Positions 24,641 through 31,806 of a stretch of DNA of 49,954 nt are shown here, piece after piece. How positions within the stretch are numbered: the first letter of the stretch is position 1; the number at the start of each line of letters is the position of its first letter. The position numbers were made by a program, and so were the translations under genes. Source of the DNA: Candidatus Methanoplasma sp. (GTDB taxonomy: Archaea > Thermoplasmatota > Thermoplasmata > Methanomassiliicoccales > Methanomethylophilaceae); contig JAIRPP010000004.1 in the NCBI GenBank assembly GCA_031256955.1, positions 1 through 49,954 of the forward strand. The letters are read 5' to 3'. A model generated the notes under the pieces. It searched no databases, had not been told where the DNA came from, and saw only the letters and a list, made by a program, of their open reading frames with translations.

Positions 24641-26248
24641 ATGATGAGGATACTCGGCGAGATCGCCGACGCCGTCGCGGGGGCCATAGGGAAGATCCCG
24701 GACTCCAGGTCCAGGGGCGAATGCATAGGGATGGGCGCGGACGGGACGTCCACCTCTCAGATAGACAAGGTCGCCGAGAACACGGTCCTGGACTACATCC
24801 AGAGGCACGGGGTCCCGCTCAACGTCCTGAGCGAGGAGATCGGGTTCGTGGACAACGGCGCGGAGGAGACCCTCGTCCTGGACCCGATAGACGGCACGTC
24901 CAACGCCGTCGCGGGCGTCCCCCTGTTCACCATATCCATGGCCGTGGGCAGGGATTCCATGTCCGGGGTCCACACGGCGTACCTGAGGAACCTGGTCACC
25001 GGCGACGTCATATCCGCCGTGAAGGGCGGGGGGGCGTTCAAGAACGGCTCCCCCATCCGCGTCAGGGAGAGGTCTGACCTGGACAACCTGTTCCTGATGA
25101 TCTACCTGGGAAACGGCGCCCACCCGTCCTCGTTCGAGCTGGCGAAGAGGGTGAAGTCCTCCCGCGCGTACGGGTGCGCGTCCATAGAGATGGCCCTGGT
25201 GGCGGAGGGGGAGGCGGACGCGTTCGTCATGCGCTCCGAGAAGTACTCCAGGGCGATACGCGTGGTGGACATAGCCGCCAGCGCGCTCATACTCAGGGAG
25301 GCCGGCGGCGAGGTCCTGGACATGGGCGGGAGCCCCCTCGACATGAGGTTCGACCTGGACGTCCGCTCCAGCTTCATAGCGTTCGGGGACCGCCGGGTGT
25401 ACGACTTCATAACCCGCGGGGGGCGCCCCCGCACGGAGGGCGCCGTCTACGGGATCGTCGTCAACACGGCGGCCCCGGGGGCGCTGGACTACGCCAGGAG
25501 GGCGCTCCGCGCCCTCGACGGGTGCGAGTGCGTCCTGGACCCCGAATCCGCCGCGGCGCTCGGGGGCAGGGGGGCCCCTGTGGAGGAGATGGACGTGGAC
25601 GTCATGATAACCGTCGGGGGCGACGGGACGATACTCCGGACGCTCATGAGGAACGGGGCCCCGCTCATAGGGATCAACGCGGGGGGGGTGGGCTTCCTGG
25701 CGGAGATAGAGGCGGGGGACATAGAGGAGGGGATCGCCAGGCTCCGCAGGGGGGAGTACGTGGTGGAGGAGAGGTTCAAGATCTCGTCCAGGTACGAGGG
25801 CGAGCGCCTGGCGGACGCGGTGAACGAGGCGGTGGTGCACACCGACTCCGTGGCGAAGATAAGGCACTACAGGGTCTACGTCAACGACGAGCTCACGACG
25901 GAAGTCAGGGCGGACGGGATAATCGTGTCCACGCCCACGGGGTCCACGTGCTACGCCATGAGCCTGGGCGCGCCGATAATAGACCCCCGCGTGGATTCCT
26001 TCGTGATAGTGCCGATGGCGGCGTACAAGTTCGCGTCCAGGCCGTTCGTGGTCCCTGCGGACGCGAAGGTCACGGTGGAGGTGGTCATGGACAGGGGGTG
26101 CCTGCTGGTGCTGGACGGGCAGGAGGAGCGCAAGATAGCCGGGAAGGGGAGGGTGGAGTTCACCAGGTCCCGCGAGACCGTCCGCTTCATAAGGTTCGGG
26201 ACGGGATTTTACACGCGCGTGCGCGATAAGCTGGTGAACGCCATATGA
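24641..26248 (+). CDS. Fused inositol monophosphatase-like / NAD kinase enzyme
   Basis: 535 residues in two domains. Residues 1-255 are an IMPase/FBPase-like phosphatase with the metal motif LVLDPIDGTSNAVAGVPLF (DPxDGT) and VVDIAASALILREAGGEV in place of the WDxAAG motif. Residues 265-535 are NAD kinase, with VNTAAPGALDYARRA, the VGGDGTILRT loop, GINAGGVGFLAEI and the STPTGSTCYAMSLGAPI motif. Such fusions occur in some methanogens and combine NAD kinase with NADP phosphatase activity, so one protein can both make and remove NADP. Start 24641 is a guess between two adjacent ATGs (24641, 24644). It is coupled to a JAMM protease downstream. Confidence 0.92.
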   Translation: MMRILGEIADAVAGAIGKIPDSRSRGECIGMGADGTSTSQIDKVAENTVLDYIQRHGVPLNVLSEEIGFVDNGAEETLVLDPIDGTSNAVAGVPLFTISMAVGRDSMSGVHTAYLRNLVTGDVISAVKGGGAFKNGSPIRVRERSDLDNLFLMIYLGNGAHPSSFELAKRVKSSRAYGCASIEMALVAEGEADAFVMRSEKYSRAIRVVDIAASALILREAGGEVLDMGGSPLDMRFDLDVRSSFIAFGDRRVYDFITRGGRPRTEGAVYGIVVNTAAPGALDYARRALRALDGCECVLDPESAAALGGRGAPVEEMDVDVMITVGGDGTILRTLMRNGAPLIGINAGGVGFLAEIEAGDIEEGIARLRRGEYVVEERFKISSRYEGERLADAVNEAVVHTDSVAKIRHYRVYVNDELTTEVRADGIIVSTPTGSTCYAMSLGAPIIDPRVDSFVIVPMAAYKFASRPFVVPADAKVTVEVVMDRGCLLVLDGQEERKIAGKGRVEFTRSRETVRFIRFGTGFYTRVRDKLVNAI

Positions 26249-26616
26249 GCAGGGTGTACGCGGTCAGCGAGGACTTCATAGACTGGATCAACTATTCTGC
26301 AAAGTCAGCGTATCCAGATGAGTTCATATGCTTCCACGGCGACTGCGACGGGGTGATAAGAGAGATGATTCTCGTCTCATCGACATATGGGAGAGGGATC
26401 AGCACCATAGATGATTGGATGACTCCCTCGGGGATGCAGAAGACAGGGACGGTCCACTCTCATCCAGAATACTCCAACGAGCCATCTGACATGGATCTGG
26501 ATTTCTTCAGGCACTACGGCGGCATCCACATAATAACGTGCAGGCCCTACGACCGCACCAGCTGGAAGGCCTACGACTCCTCCGGGAGGGTCGTGGACCT
26601 GAAGGTCGTGCCGTGA
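26245..26616 (+). CDS. JAB1/MPN+ (JAMM) domain metalloprotease
   Basis: 123 residues, a single JAMM domain. The zinc motif is complete: HSHPEYSNEPSDMD matches HxHx7SxxD, and a Glu upstream (IREMIL) can supply the general base. JAMM proteins in archaea remove ubiquitin-like SAMP modifiers or act in related sulfur chemistry. The ATG overlaps the NAD kinase stop by 4 nt, so the two are co-translated. The middle of the gene is lower in GC than its neighbours, which may mark a separate origin. Its stop codon abuts that of the convergent mutase gene with no gap. Confidence 0.88.
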   Translation: MSRVYAVSEDFIDWINYSAKSAYPDEFICFHGDCDGVIREMILVSSTYGRGISTIDDWMTPSGMQKTGTVHSHPEYSNEPSDMDLDFFRHYGGIHIITCRPYDRTSWKAYDSSGRVVDLKVVP

Positions 26617-27906
26617 TCAGACGCAGTCCAGCACCGCCTCCCTGGCCACGTCCATCATGCCCGCGGCGTAGACCCTGTCCCTCGATTCGGCGGATATGCG
26701 CGCGGCGGAGCCGTCTTCGGCTATCGACACGGAGAACCACCCCCCGTCCATGTTCGCGCGCCATCCGCCCGCATGGCGGACGTCCGCGCCCTCTATGGAC
26801 GCGAGCCTCTCCGACAGCCTCCTGGAGAAGGGCTCGCGCCCGCCCTGGAGCCTGACGGATTCGGACAGGACGGAATACCGGGGGAACGTGCCCAGCAGGT
26901 TCCTCAGGCTGTTCTCGGCGGACATCTTGGCCAGGACCGCGGCCCCGAAGACCGCGTCGGGGCAGAGCGACATCGACGGGAACACCATGGTCCCGTCCCT
27001 GAGGGCCCCGAAGTCCGCCTCGCCCTCGGCCATCGCCCCCACCGTCCCCGCCAGCGTCCCGTCCGACCTTATCAGCCTGCGGTCGGCCCCGAACCTGGCG
27101 GACGTGCGCACCCCCTCCCCTATGATCCCGTGGAAGGCGTCGTCCACGACCGCGGACGCGTCTATGGGCACCACCGCCCTCGACGGCCTCAGGTACAGGA
27201 GGGCGAGGGCGACCATGCACTCGGGGTCGACCGCGCTCCCCCCCTCGTCCACCAGAGCCAGGCGGCTCCCCTCGTCGTCGATCGCGATCCCTATGCTCCC
27301 GGAATCGCCGCCCGCCAGGGCGGATACGGCGGACAGGCGCGCCTCCGGCGGGTCCCCGCCCGCCCCCGGGCACGGCCCGTGGGCGTCGATGGTGGACGCC
27401 TCCGCCCCGGCCAGCGCGAGGAGGCGCGGGGCGCATTCGGACGCGCCCCCGCGCCCGCAGTCGAGGATCACCAGCGACCCCGCCCCGCCCGAGGGCAGGG
27501 CGCGGGCGGCGCGCTCCGCATAGGATTCGGACACCGAGCGCAGGCGGCGGGCGGACCCGACCCCCCTGTAGCCCGGGAGCCCCCTCCCGCCCCTCTGCGC
27601 CCCCGCGTCCCTCGCGGCGGACCCGTCCGGAGCCATCAGGCTTATCTCGATCGCCGCCTCCCCGCGCACGTAGGCCACCAGGTCGGACCCCGTCCCTGCG
27701 GCCGCGACCGCGGGCAGGGCGTTAGCCCCCGCGTCCCTCACGCGACACCCCGCCGCCATGAGCCCCGCGGAGAAAGCCTCCTTCACGGCTAGGCACCCCG
27801 CGGCCGAGCTCATCCCCACGGTGACCTCCCTCCTAGACGCCCCGACCCTCATCCCCGCCTCCAAAGCGGCCTCGGGGGTCTCTCCCGGGCCTGCGATCGA
27901 ATACAT
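26617..27906 (-). CDS. Phosphohexomutase-like protein, probably inactive
   Basis: 429 residues. The overall order of alpha-D-phosphohexomutase domains is recognisable: GCLAVKEAFSAGLMAAGCRVRDAG (domain 1), IGIAIDDEGSRLALVDEGGS where the metal loop DGDADR is expected, and a C-terminal DGGWFSVSIAEDGSAARISAES in place of the phosphate-binding RxSGTEP loop. The catalytic serine loop (TASHNP type) is absent: the frame passes from SDLVAYVRG to AAIEISLMAPDG. So the nucleophile, most metal ligands and the phosphate loop are changed. It is likely a pseudoenzyme with a regulatory or binding role. An intact mutase is presumably elsewhere in the genome. A TATA-like CTAATTTAAC lies about 25 nt upstream. 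Confidence 0.75.
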   Translation of the reverse strand: MYSIAGPGETPEAALEAGMRVGASRREVTVGMSSAAGCLAVKEAFSAGLMAAGCRVRDAGANALPAVAAAGTGSDLVAYVRGEAAIEISLMAPDGSAARDAGAQRGGRGLPGYRGVGSARRLRSVSESYAERAARALPSGGAGSLVILDCGRGGASECAPRLLALAGAEASTIDAHGPCPGAGGDPPEARLSAVSALAGGDSGSIGIAIDDEGSRLALVDEGGSAVDPECMVALALLYLRPSRAVVPIDASAVVDDAFHGIIGEGVRTSARFGADRRLIRSDGTLAGTVGAMAEGEADFGALRDGTMVFPSMSLCPDAVFGAAVLAKMSAENSLRNLLGTFPRYSVLSESVRLQGGREPFSRRLSERLASIEGADVRHAGGWRANMDGGWFSVSIAEDGSAARISAESRDRVYAAGMMDVAREAVLDCV

Positions 27907-28088
27907 GCCGCTTGATCTCCGTACCCGTTAAATTAGATTCGCTTCGCGGAAAAGTTGCCTAGATTCAACTTATCAATTCATTAAAACACGCCCGATAATC
28001 ATATTTTTTCGTTTTTTATCGAAAATATTTAAATACTCCGGACTTTGATGTTGAATCAGAATATGCCAGGCGGCAAAAGGTGAATCTC

Positions 28089-28310
28089 ATGGTAATGGAA
28101 AAGATAGATCTCGCCAAAGCGCAGGTGATCGCGCGCAACAAAGGCCTGAAGCCCGGAAAGGTCAAAGGCACGAACGGAGTCCAGTTCACAAAGGGGAAGA
28201 ACGACAGGCTTTCCGTCATATCATGGGAAGACTTCGACAAGTCCCTCAAGCAGAGGAAGCTCTCCATATACGAGAGCGGCGGCTGGATGAAGATAATGAA
28301 CGAGAGATAA
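28089..28310 (+). CDS. Small basic protein of unknown function
   Basis: 73 residues from the ATG at 28089, which follows AAAAGGTGA by 5 nt, a very good archaeal ribosome binding site. The protein is rich in Lys (KGLKPGKVKGTNGVQFTKGK) and ends SIYESGGWMKIMNER. No membrane helix is present; the basic, compact character suggests a nucleic-acid-binding protein but this is a guess. Two TATA-like AT-rich stretches lie at 28018-28034. It is monocistronic, followed by tRNA-Leu. Confidence 0.7.
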   Translation: MVMEKIDLAKAQVIARNKGLKPGKVKGTNGVQFTKGKNDRLSVISWEDFDKSLKQRKLSIYESGGWMKIMNER

Positions 28311-28361
28311 AACCCCAGTGCAAACATCGCGCCCGAGACCCGTCTCGGGCACGTATCTCTT

Positions 28362-28370
28362 TTTATAGGA
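28362..28370 (+). promoter_or_regulatory. TATA box for tRNA-Leu
   Basis: TTTTTATAG lies about 27 nt before the first base of the tRNA. Confidence 0.6.
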
Positions 28371-28392
28371 AAACGTAATTAGACGGGCTACC

Positions 28393-28476
28393 GCAGGGGT
28401 AGTCAAGTCTGGCCAACGACGCTAGGTTCAGGGCCTAGTCCTTAGTGGTCCGAGGGTTCAAATCCCTTCCCCTGCA
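28393..28476 (+). tRNA. tRNA-Leu (anticodon CAG)
   Basis: GCAGGGG (28393-28399) pairs with CCCCTGC (28469-28475); discriminator A at 28476. The anticodon stem CTAGG/CCTAG encloses TTCAGGG, giving CAG for codon CUG. A long variable arm (TCCTTAGTGGTCC) marks a class II tRNA. CCA is not encoded. Confidence 0.95.
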
Positions 28477-28840
28477 CTATCCCGCCCAAATCTCGGCGGG
28501 CTTCTCGGAACCCGTGTTTTGACAGACTGTGCGCAGGCTGGAGTTTTGATCGGCGCGAGCGTGCTAGGTGCGCCCAGGTCGTACTTCCTCGATGATGGTG
28601 TGAAGCGCCGCCGCTGCGAGGCGACCGCCATATCCTGCGGGAACTGGCTCAACCGGTACAGCGTGGGGCAGAGGCCGCCGGAGTACTCGACTGGGTACGT
28701 GTACCCCGTGTGAGCGGGAGCCCGCGGGGGCGACGCCCCGCGGGGACCCCGGCGCTAGAGAGAGTCAGCTCCTCCGCAAGAGGATCTGCCCCCCCCCCCG
28801 CCAACCGCTCCTGGCCCCCCTGCCCCGGGAGGCTATGGCT
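28477..28840. other. Intergenic region with an orphan open frame
   Basis: An open plus-strand frame at 28519-28713 encodes 64 residues without a ribosome binding site or recognisable domain. It is directly followed by a strong hairpin, then an 11-base C run (28789-28799) and a small TCCTC/GAGGA stem-loop (28770-28784). This could be the decayed end of a mobile gene, but I cannot show that. Confidence 0.4.
28721..28744. terminator. GC-rich hairpin, possible terminator
   Basis: CCCGCGGGG (28721-28729) pairs with CCCCGCGGG (28736-28744) around a 6-nt loop. No T-run follows, so its role is uncertain. Confidence 0.4.
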
Positions 28841-30796
28841 TCAGACGTCCAGGAGCCGGTCCAGGGTCTCGCGGAACCTCTTCTTCGTCGTGTCCGACAG
28901 GCTTCCGCTGTTGGAGAGTATGCTCTTCTTGAACACGGAGGAGCCGTTCCAGCTCTTGTCGTCTATCCTGAACTTTTTGCGATCCTCCGCAGTGAACAGG
29001 CTTTCTATGACGTGTCCTGACTTTCCAGACATTTCTGACAGAGGTACGACAGTTACATTTGTGCCTTTCGCTATCTCTGCAAAGTCCTTCCCAGCACCGT
29101 CGTCATCGACAAGCAGAGTCGGGCGGTCCATCTTAGACAGTGTGTTGAGCAGCCCCTGCCTAAATTTCTCATCGCCTTCTTTACCCAAGCCGTTTACGGG
29201 TAGGAATACTAGGAGTCTATACTTGGGATCCTCTTCCGAGAACAGTAGCTTGAACGCAGTTAGATAGTTGTAGTCGGTGATGCCTTCGGTGAAGATCACT
29301 TTCTGCTTTGGCCCCACGAGTATGTGCCTCCCTACGGTGAGCCCATCGAGAATAGGGCTTAGAGTGTCTCCGTCCATCGAGTTGAACCTATTCTTTATGC
29401 ATATGCGCCCCCCATCGTCGCGTACCATCAGCCTCAGCTCGTCGAGGTGGTCGCAGCTCACCAAGAACGGGGAGTGTGTGCTTATGACGAATGTGAATCC
29501 ATTATTGACCGCCAGGTCTTTGAGGAATTTCCTCAGTTCGATTTGTCCCCTGACATGGATGTTTGTGGCAGGCTCGTCCATGAGCACGATGTCTCCGGGC
29601 TTCAGGTCCTCCTTGAAGACGAAGTTGAAGAAGAAGTCGAAGAACCATCTGAATCCTGTGGATTGTTTGCTCAGGTCAAAGGACATGTCTCCGCGAAACA
29701 GATAGAAGTACGTTCTGTCCGATTGCATTTCGAACTCGAATCTGTACTCCTCGCCTTTCTTGCAGTGATACATTTTGTTGAACAGGTCCGTGATTTTTTC
29801 ATGAAGTTCCTTGTTTAGAATCCTGGCATATTTCTTCAAATGCGCGTTTTGTATCTTGGGATCCCATCTCTGGTACAGATTTCTTAGCGTGTCCGGATCC
29901 TTGCCCATGATCCTCAATATGCCTTTTATGAAATCTGTGGGGGATTCGGGTTCGCAACTCAGATCGCTATCTGAAACCGGCTTCTGACTGTAGGTCACAA
30001 TCCTGGAGTCCAAAAAAGAGCATTCCGGTTTGTCATCTCCCGTGATGGGGGCCTGTCTCCCGATCTTCTCCGTCTTCAGAGAGGCATCAAATTCGATCTC
30101 CGATATCTTCCTTTCGACCGCATCCAGCTTGTTCCTCGCATCTTCGTGTTCTCTAAATGTTATGTACCTCTCTGCAATCCCTTTTAATTTAGGGCTGGTA
30201 AATCTCCACCGAATAGGGTACAGGTCATCGGTGTTCATCGATGCCAGGTCTAAGCCAAGGTATCTTGTAAGGATAGAGAAGTTTTCTTCATCTAATTCCT
30301 CGACGCGAAGTTTATCCATTTCGGATTTCAGGCGGTCGCGTTCTTTTTTCAGACCTTCTAGTATCTCTTCCTCTCTATTCTCTGTTTCGTATTCGTTATA
30401 GGTGGGAGCATAATTCTGACACAACAGTTTTTCGTAATTCCTCCCATTCCCGAGTTCGACTCTCATCCGTATGTCGGGCTCATAACTGCGGTATGTGAAG
30501 TCGGGCACGTCCTTCTTTTCAGTCTCCCCCCTCCAGAACGCCTCCAGTGCCGCCAGGACGTTAGATTTGCCCGAGTTATTGGGCCCCACCAGGAACACCA
30601 GGTCCCCGAGGGACCCCTCCTCCAGGCTCCTGTTCAGGACCAGCTCCGCAGGCTTATCATCCCCGTCATAGGTTATGCCGACGTTCCTGAAGTTCGATAT
30701 GGCCAGCTTCCTGACGCCGGCGCTCTTCCCCCCTCCACCGACGGAACCGCTCTCTCTATCGCTCTCATTGCTTTCCCGCTTTTTTGACGTATCCAT
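28841..30796 (-). CDS. OLD-family ATP-dependent nuclease (AAA ATPase plus TOPRIM)
   Basis: 651 residues. An ABC/SMC-type ATPase has Walker A VGPNNSGKSNVLAALEAFW near residue 70, a coiled insertion (about 140-260), a signature-like QSTGFRWFFDF, Walker B PGDIVLMDEPATNIH and an STHSPFLVS switch. The C-terminal TOPRIM domain has VIFTEGITDYNYLTAF (catalytic Glu) and TLLVDDDGAGKDFAEIA (DxD). OLD nucleases nick or degrade DNA and serve in anti-phage defence, alone (as P2 Old) or with a helicase (Gabija). No UvrD-like partner is present; instead an HTH gene overlaps its start by 32 nt. GC is clearly lower than in core genes, which points to transfer. Confidence 0.88.
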   Translation of the reverse strand: MDTSKKRESNESDRESGSVGGGGKSAGVRKLAISNFRNVGITYDGDDKPAELVLNRSLEEGSLGDLVFLVGPNNSGKSNVLAALEAFWRGETEKKDVPDFTYRSYEPDIRMRVELGNGRNYEKLLCQNYAPTYNEYETENREEEILEGLKKERDRLKSEMDKLRVEELDEENFSILTRYLGLDLASMNTDDLYPIRWRFTSPKLKGIAERYITFREHEDARNKLDAVERKISEIEFDASLKTEKIGRQAPITGDDKPECSFLDSRIVTYSQKPVSDSDLSCEPESPTDFIKGILRIMGKDPDTLRNLYQRWDPKIQNAHLKKYARILNKELHEKITDLFNKMYHCKKGEEYRFEFEMQSDRTYFYLFRGDMSFDLSKQSTGFRWFFDFFFNFVFKEDLKPGDIVLMDEPATNIHVRGQIELRKFLKDLAVNNGFTFVISTHSPFLVSCDHLDELRLMVRDDGGRICIKNRFNSMDGDTLSPILDGLTVGRHILVGPKQKVIFTEGITDYNYLTAFKLLFSEEDPKYRLLVFLPVNGLGKEGDEKFRQGLLNTLSKMDRPTLLVDDDGAGKDFAEIAKGTNVTVVPLSEMSGKSGHVIESLFTAEDRKKFRIDDKSWNGSSVFKKSILSNSGSLSDTTKKRFRETLDRLLDV

Positions 30797-31304
30797 CTCC
30801 TCTCTCCTCCAGTATCCTCTTAGCTTCCTTCGCCTTCGACGGGGTAACGGCGCAGTTGCGGGAGACGTCCTCCCTGAACAGCACCAGCTTGCTCACCTGC
30901 GCTATCTCCTCGTCCGACAGACCCCCCCTCGACAGGGTCTCCATGCACGCGCTCAGGTACGGGATCGCCGCATCCAGCTCCCCGCACCCGATGACCCTTT
31001 CTATGAACTCCATCTTCTCCATGGACCTGTCCGCGCTCTGCGCGTACCTGGCCAGGGCCCCGACGGCGCCCCCCTCGCCCCGCCCGCCGGCGATATTGTT
31101 CACGATGTACGCCATGACGTTCCGCTTCCCTATGTCGGGCGTATTCTCTATGTAGTCGAACAGCGCCTTGGCGCCCGCGTCCATCCCCCTCGTCTTGCCG
31201 CTCTCGTACATGTCGATGTATTTGTAGAGGGTAGCGCGGGATATGCGCAGGTACTCCGAGAGCTCCGTCAGGCGGAGGTCCATTTCCCTCATCTTTTCCC
31301 GCAT
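30765..31304 (-). CDS. HTH protein, probable autoregulator of the OLD operon
   Basis: 179 residues. LRLTELSEYLRISRATLYKY at residues 10-29 is a clear helix-turn-helix. The rest is helical (residues 55-150) with no enzyme motif seen, likely for dimerisation or sensing. The ATG at 31304 is about 26 nt from the centre of a TATA box (31326-31333), so the mRNA is leaderless. Its last 32 nt overlap the OLD gene, which fixes the two in one transcript. Two TATACA-N5-TGTATA palindromes sit just upstream of the TATA box and are the natural operators for this protein, which is inferred from position. Confidence 0.78.
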   Translation of the reverse strand: MREKMREMDLRLTELSEYLRISRATLYKYIDMYESGKTRGMDAGAKALFDYIENTPDIGKRNVMAYIVNNIAGGRGEGGAVGALARYAQSADRSMEKMEFIERVIGCGELDAAIPYLSACMETLSRGGLSDEEIAQVSKLVLFREDVSRNCAVTPSKAKEAKRILEERGDGYVKKAGKQ

Positions 31305-31325
31305 GGGTGCGCATGTTCGAATTAG

Positions 31326-31333
31326 TATTTATA
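31326..31333 (-). promoter_or_regulatory. TATA box of the HTH-OLD operon
   Basis: TATAAATA on the minus strand, centred about 26 nt before the ATG at 31304. The first operator begins two bases upstream and would cover the BRE. Confidence 0.65.
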
Positions 31334-31334
31334 G

Positions 31335-31373
31335 TATACATTTTTTGTATATGCATTATACAGAATATGTATA
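31335..31373. promoter_or_regulatory. Twin palindromic operators TATACA-N5-TGTATA
   Basis: Two copies with identical half-sites lie at 31335-31351 (spacer TTTTT) and 31357-31373 (spacer GAATA). Their centres are 22 bp apart, two turns of the helix, so two dimers could bind side by side on one face. They directly abut the TATA box of the HTH-OLD operon. Confidence 0.8.
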
Positions 31374-31450
31374 GTTTTCCTCCGACGACGGCGCATCAGA
31401 CGATCCTTCGGAGGCGCGTCCCCGCCGTCATCGTATATAAATGAGGGGTA

Positions 31451-31483
31451 CCTAAATTTAAATAGTATTTAGGAATTCCTAAA
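31451..31483. promoter_or_regulatory. Nested palindromes at the feo promoter, DtxR-like operator
   Basis: CCTAAAT (31451-31457) and ATTTAGG (31467-31473) flank the TATA box TTTAAATA (31458-31464 region). A perfect 16-bp palindrome TTTAGGAATTCCTAAA (31468-31483) follows and covers the predicted transcription start. TTAGG/CCTAA half-sites are typical of DtxR/IdeR-family iron repressors, which fits the iron genes downstream. Confidence 0.7.
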
Positions 31484-31485
31484 AC

Positions 31486-31557
31486 ATGGATCGTCAAATA
31501 CGCCACGCGCCGTACAGCGCATGCAGGCGCGGATCGTCCGCCGGGGTGGGGGCGTGA
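31486..31557 (+). CDS. 23-residue leader ORF overlapping feoA
   Basis: An ATG at 31486 lies about 26 nt after the feo TATA box, exactly where a leaderless transcript would begin. It encodes MDRQIRHAPYSACRRGSSAG followed by VGA and stops at a TGA that overlaps the feoA GTG by 4 nt (GTGA). The arrangement looks like translational coupling of a small leader peptide to feoA. The peptide is basic with one Cys. Whether it is translated is not shown; it could simply be the 5' leader. Confidence 0.4.
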   Translation: MDRQIRHAPYSACRRGSSAGVGA

Positions 31558-31805
31558 ACACGCTCGAAGGCCTCGGGGTCGGAGAGGAGGCGGTCGTCGC
31601 CAGGGTCACTGGCGACGGCAAGCTCAGGAAGCGCATCCTGGACATGGGGATAACCAAGGGATGCAGGATAAGGAAGGTCAAGGTGGCTCCGCTCGGCGAC
31701 CCCATAGAGGTCGCGCTGAGGGGCTACGAGCTCTCCATAAGGAAGGAGGACGCCGCGTCCGTGGAGATCGAGCCCGCAGAGGCCGAGCCCGCAGGGGAGG
31801 CCTGA
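31554..31805 (+). CDS. feoA: FeoA, ferrous iron transport accessory protein
   Basis: 83 residues from the GTG at 31554, an SH3-like FeoA domain. LEGLGVGEEAVVARVTGDGK, LRKRILDMGITKGCRIRKVK and PIEVALRGYELSIRKEDA are the standard FeoA blocks. It assists FeoB at the membrane. GGTGG lies 4-5 nt before the GTG; an in-frame ATG at 31521 is the alternative. It is one base from feoB. The promoter carries DtxR-like palindromes, so repression by iron is expected. Confidence 0.88.
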   Translation: MNTLEGLGVGEEAVVARVTGDGKLRKRILDMGITKGCRIRKVKVAPLGDPIEVALRGYELSIRKEDAASVEIEPAEAEPAGEA

Positions 31806-31806
31806 C

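Noticed and set aside
28519-28713. 64-codon plus-strand frame after tRNA-Leu as a real gene
   Set aside because: No ribosome binding site, promoter or recognisable domain; possibly the end of a decayed mobile gene.
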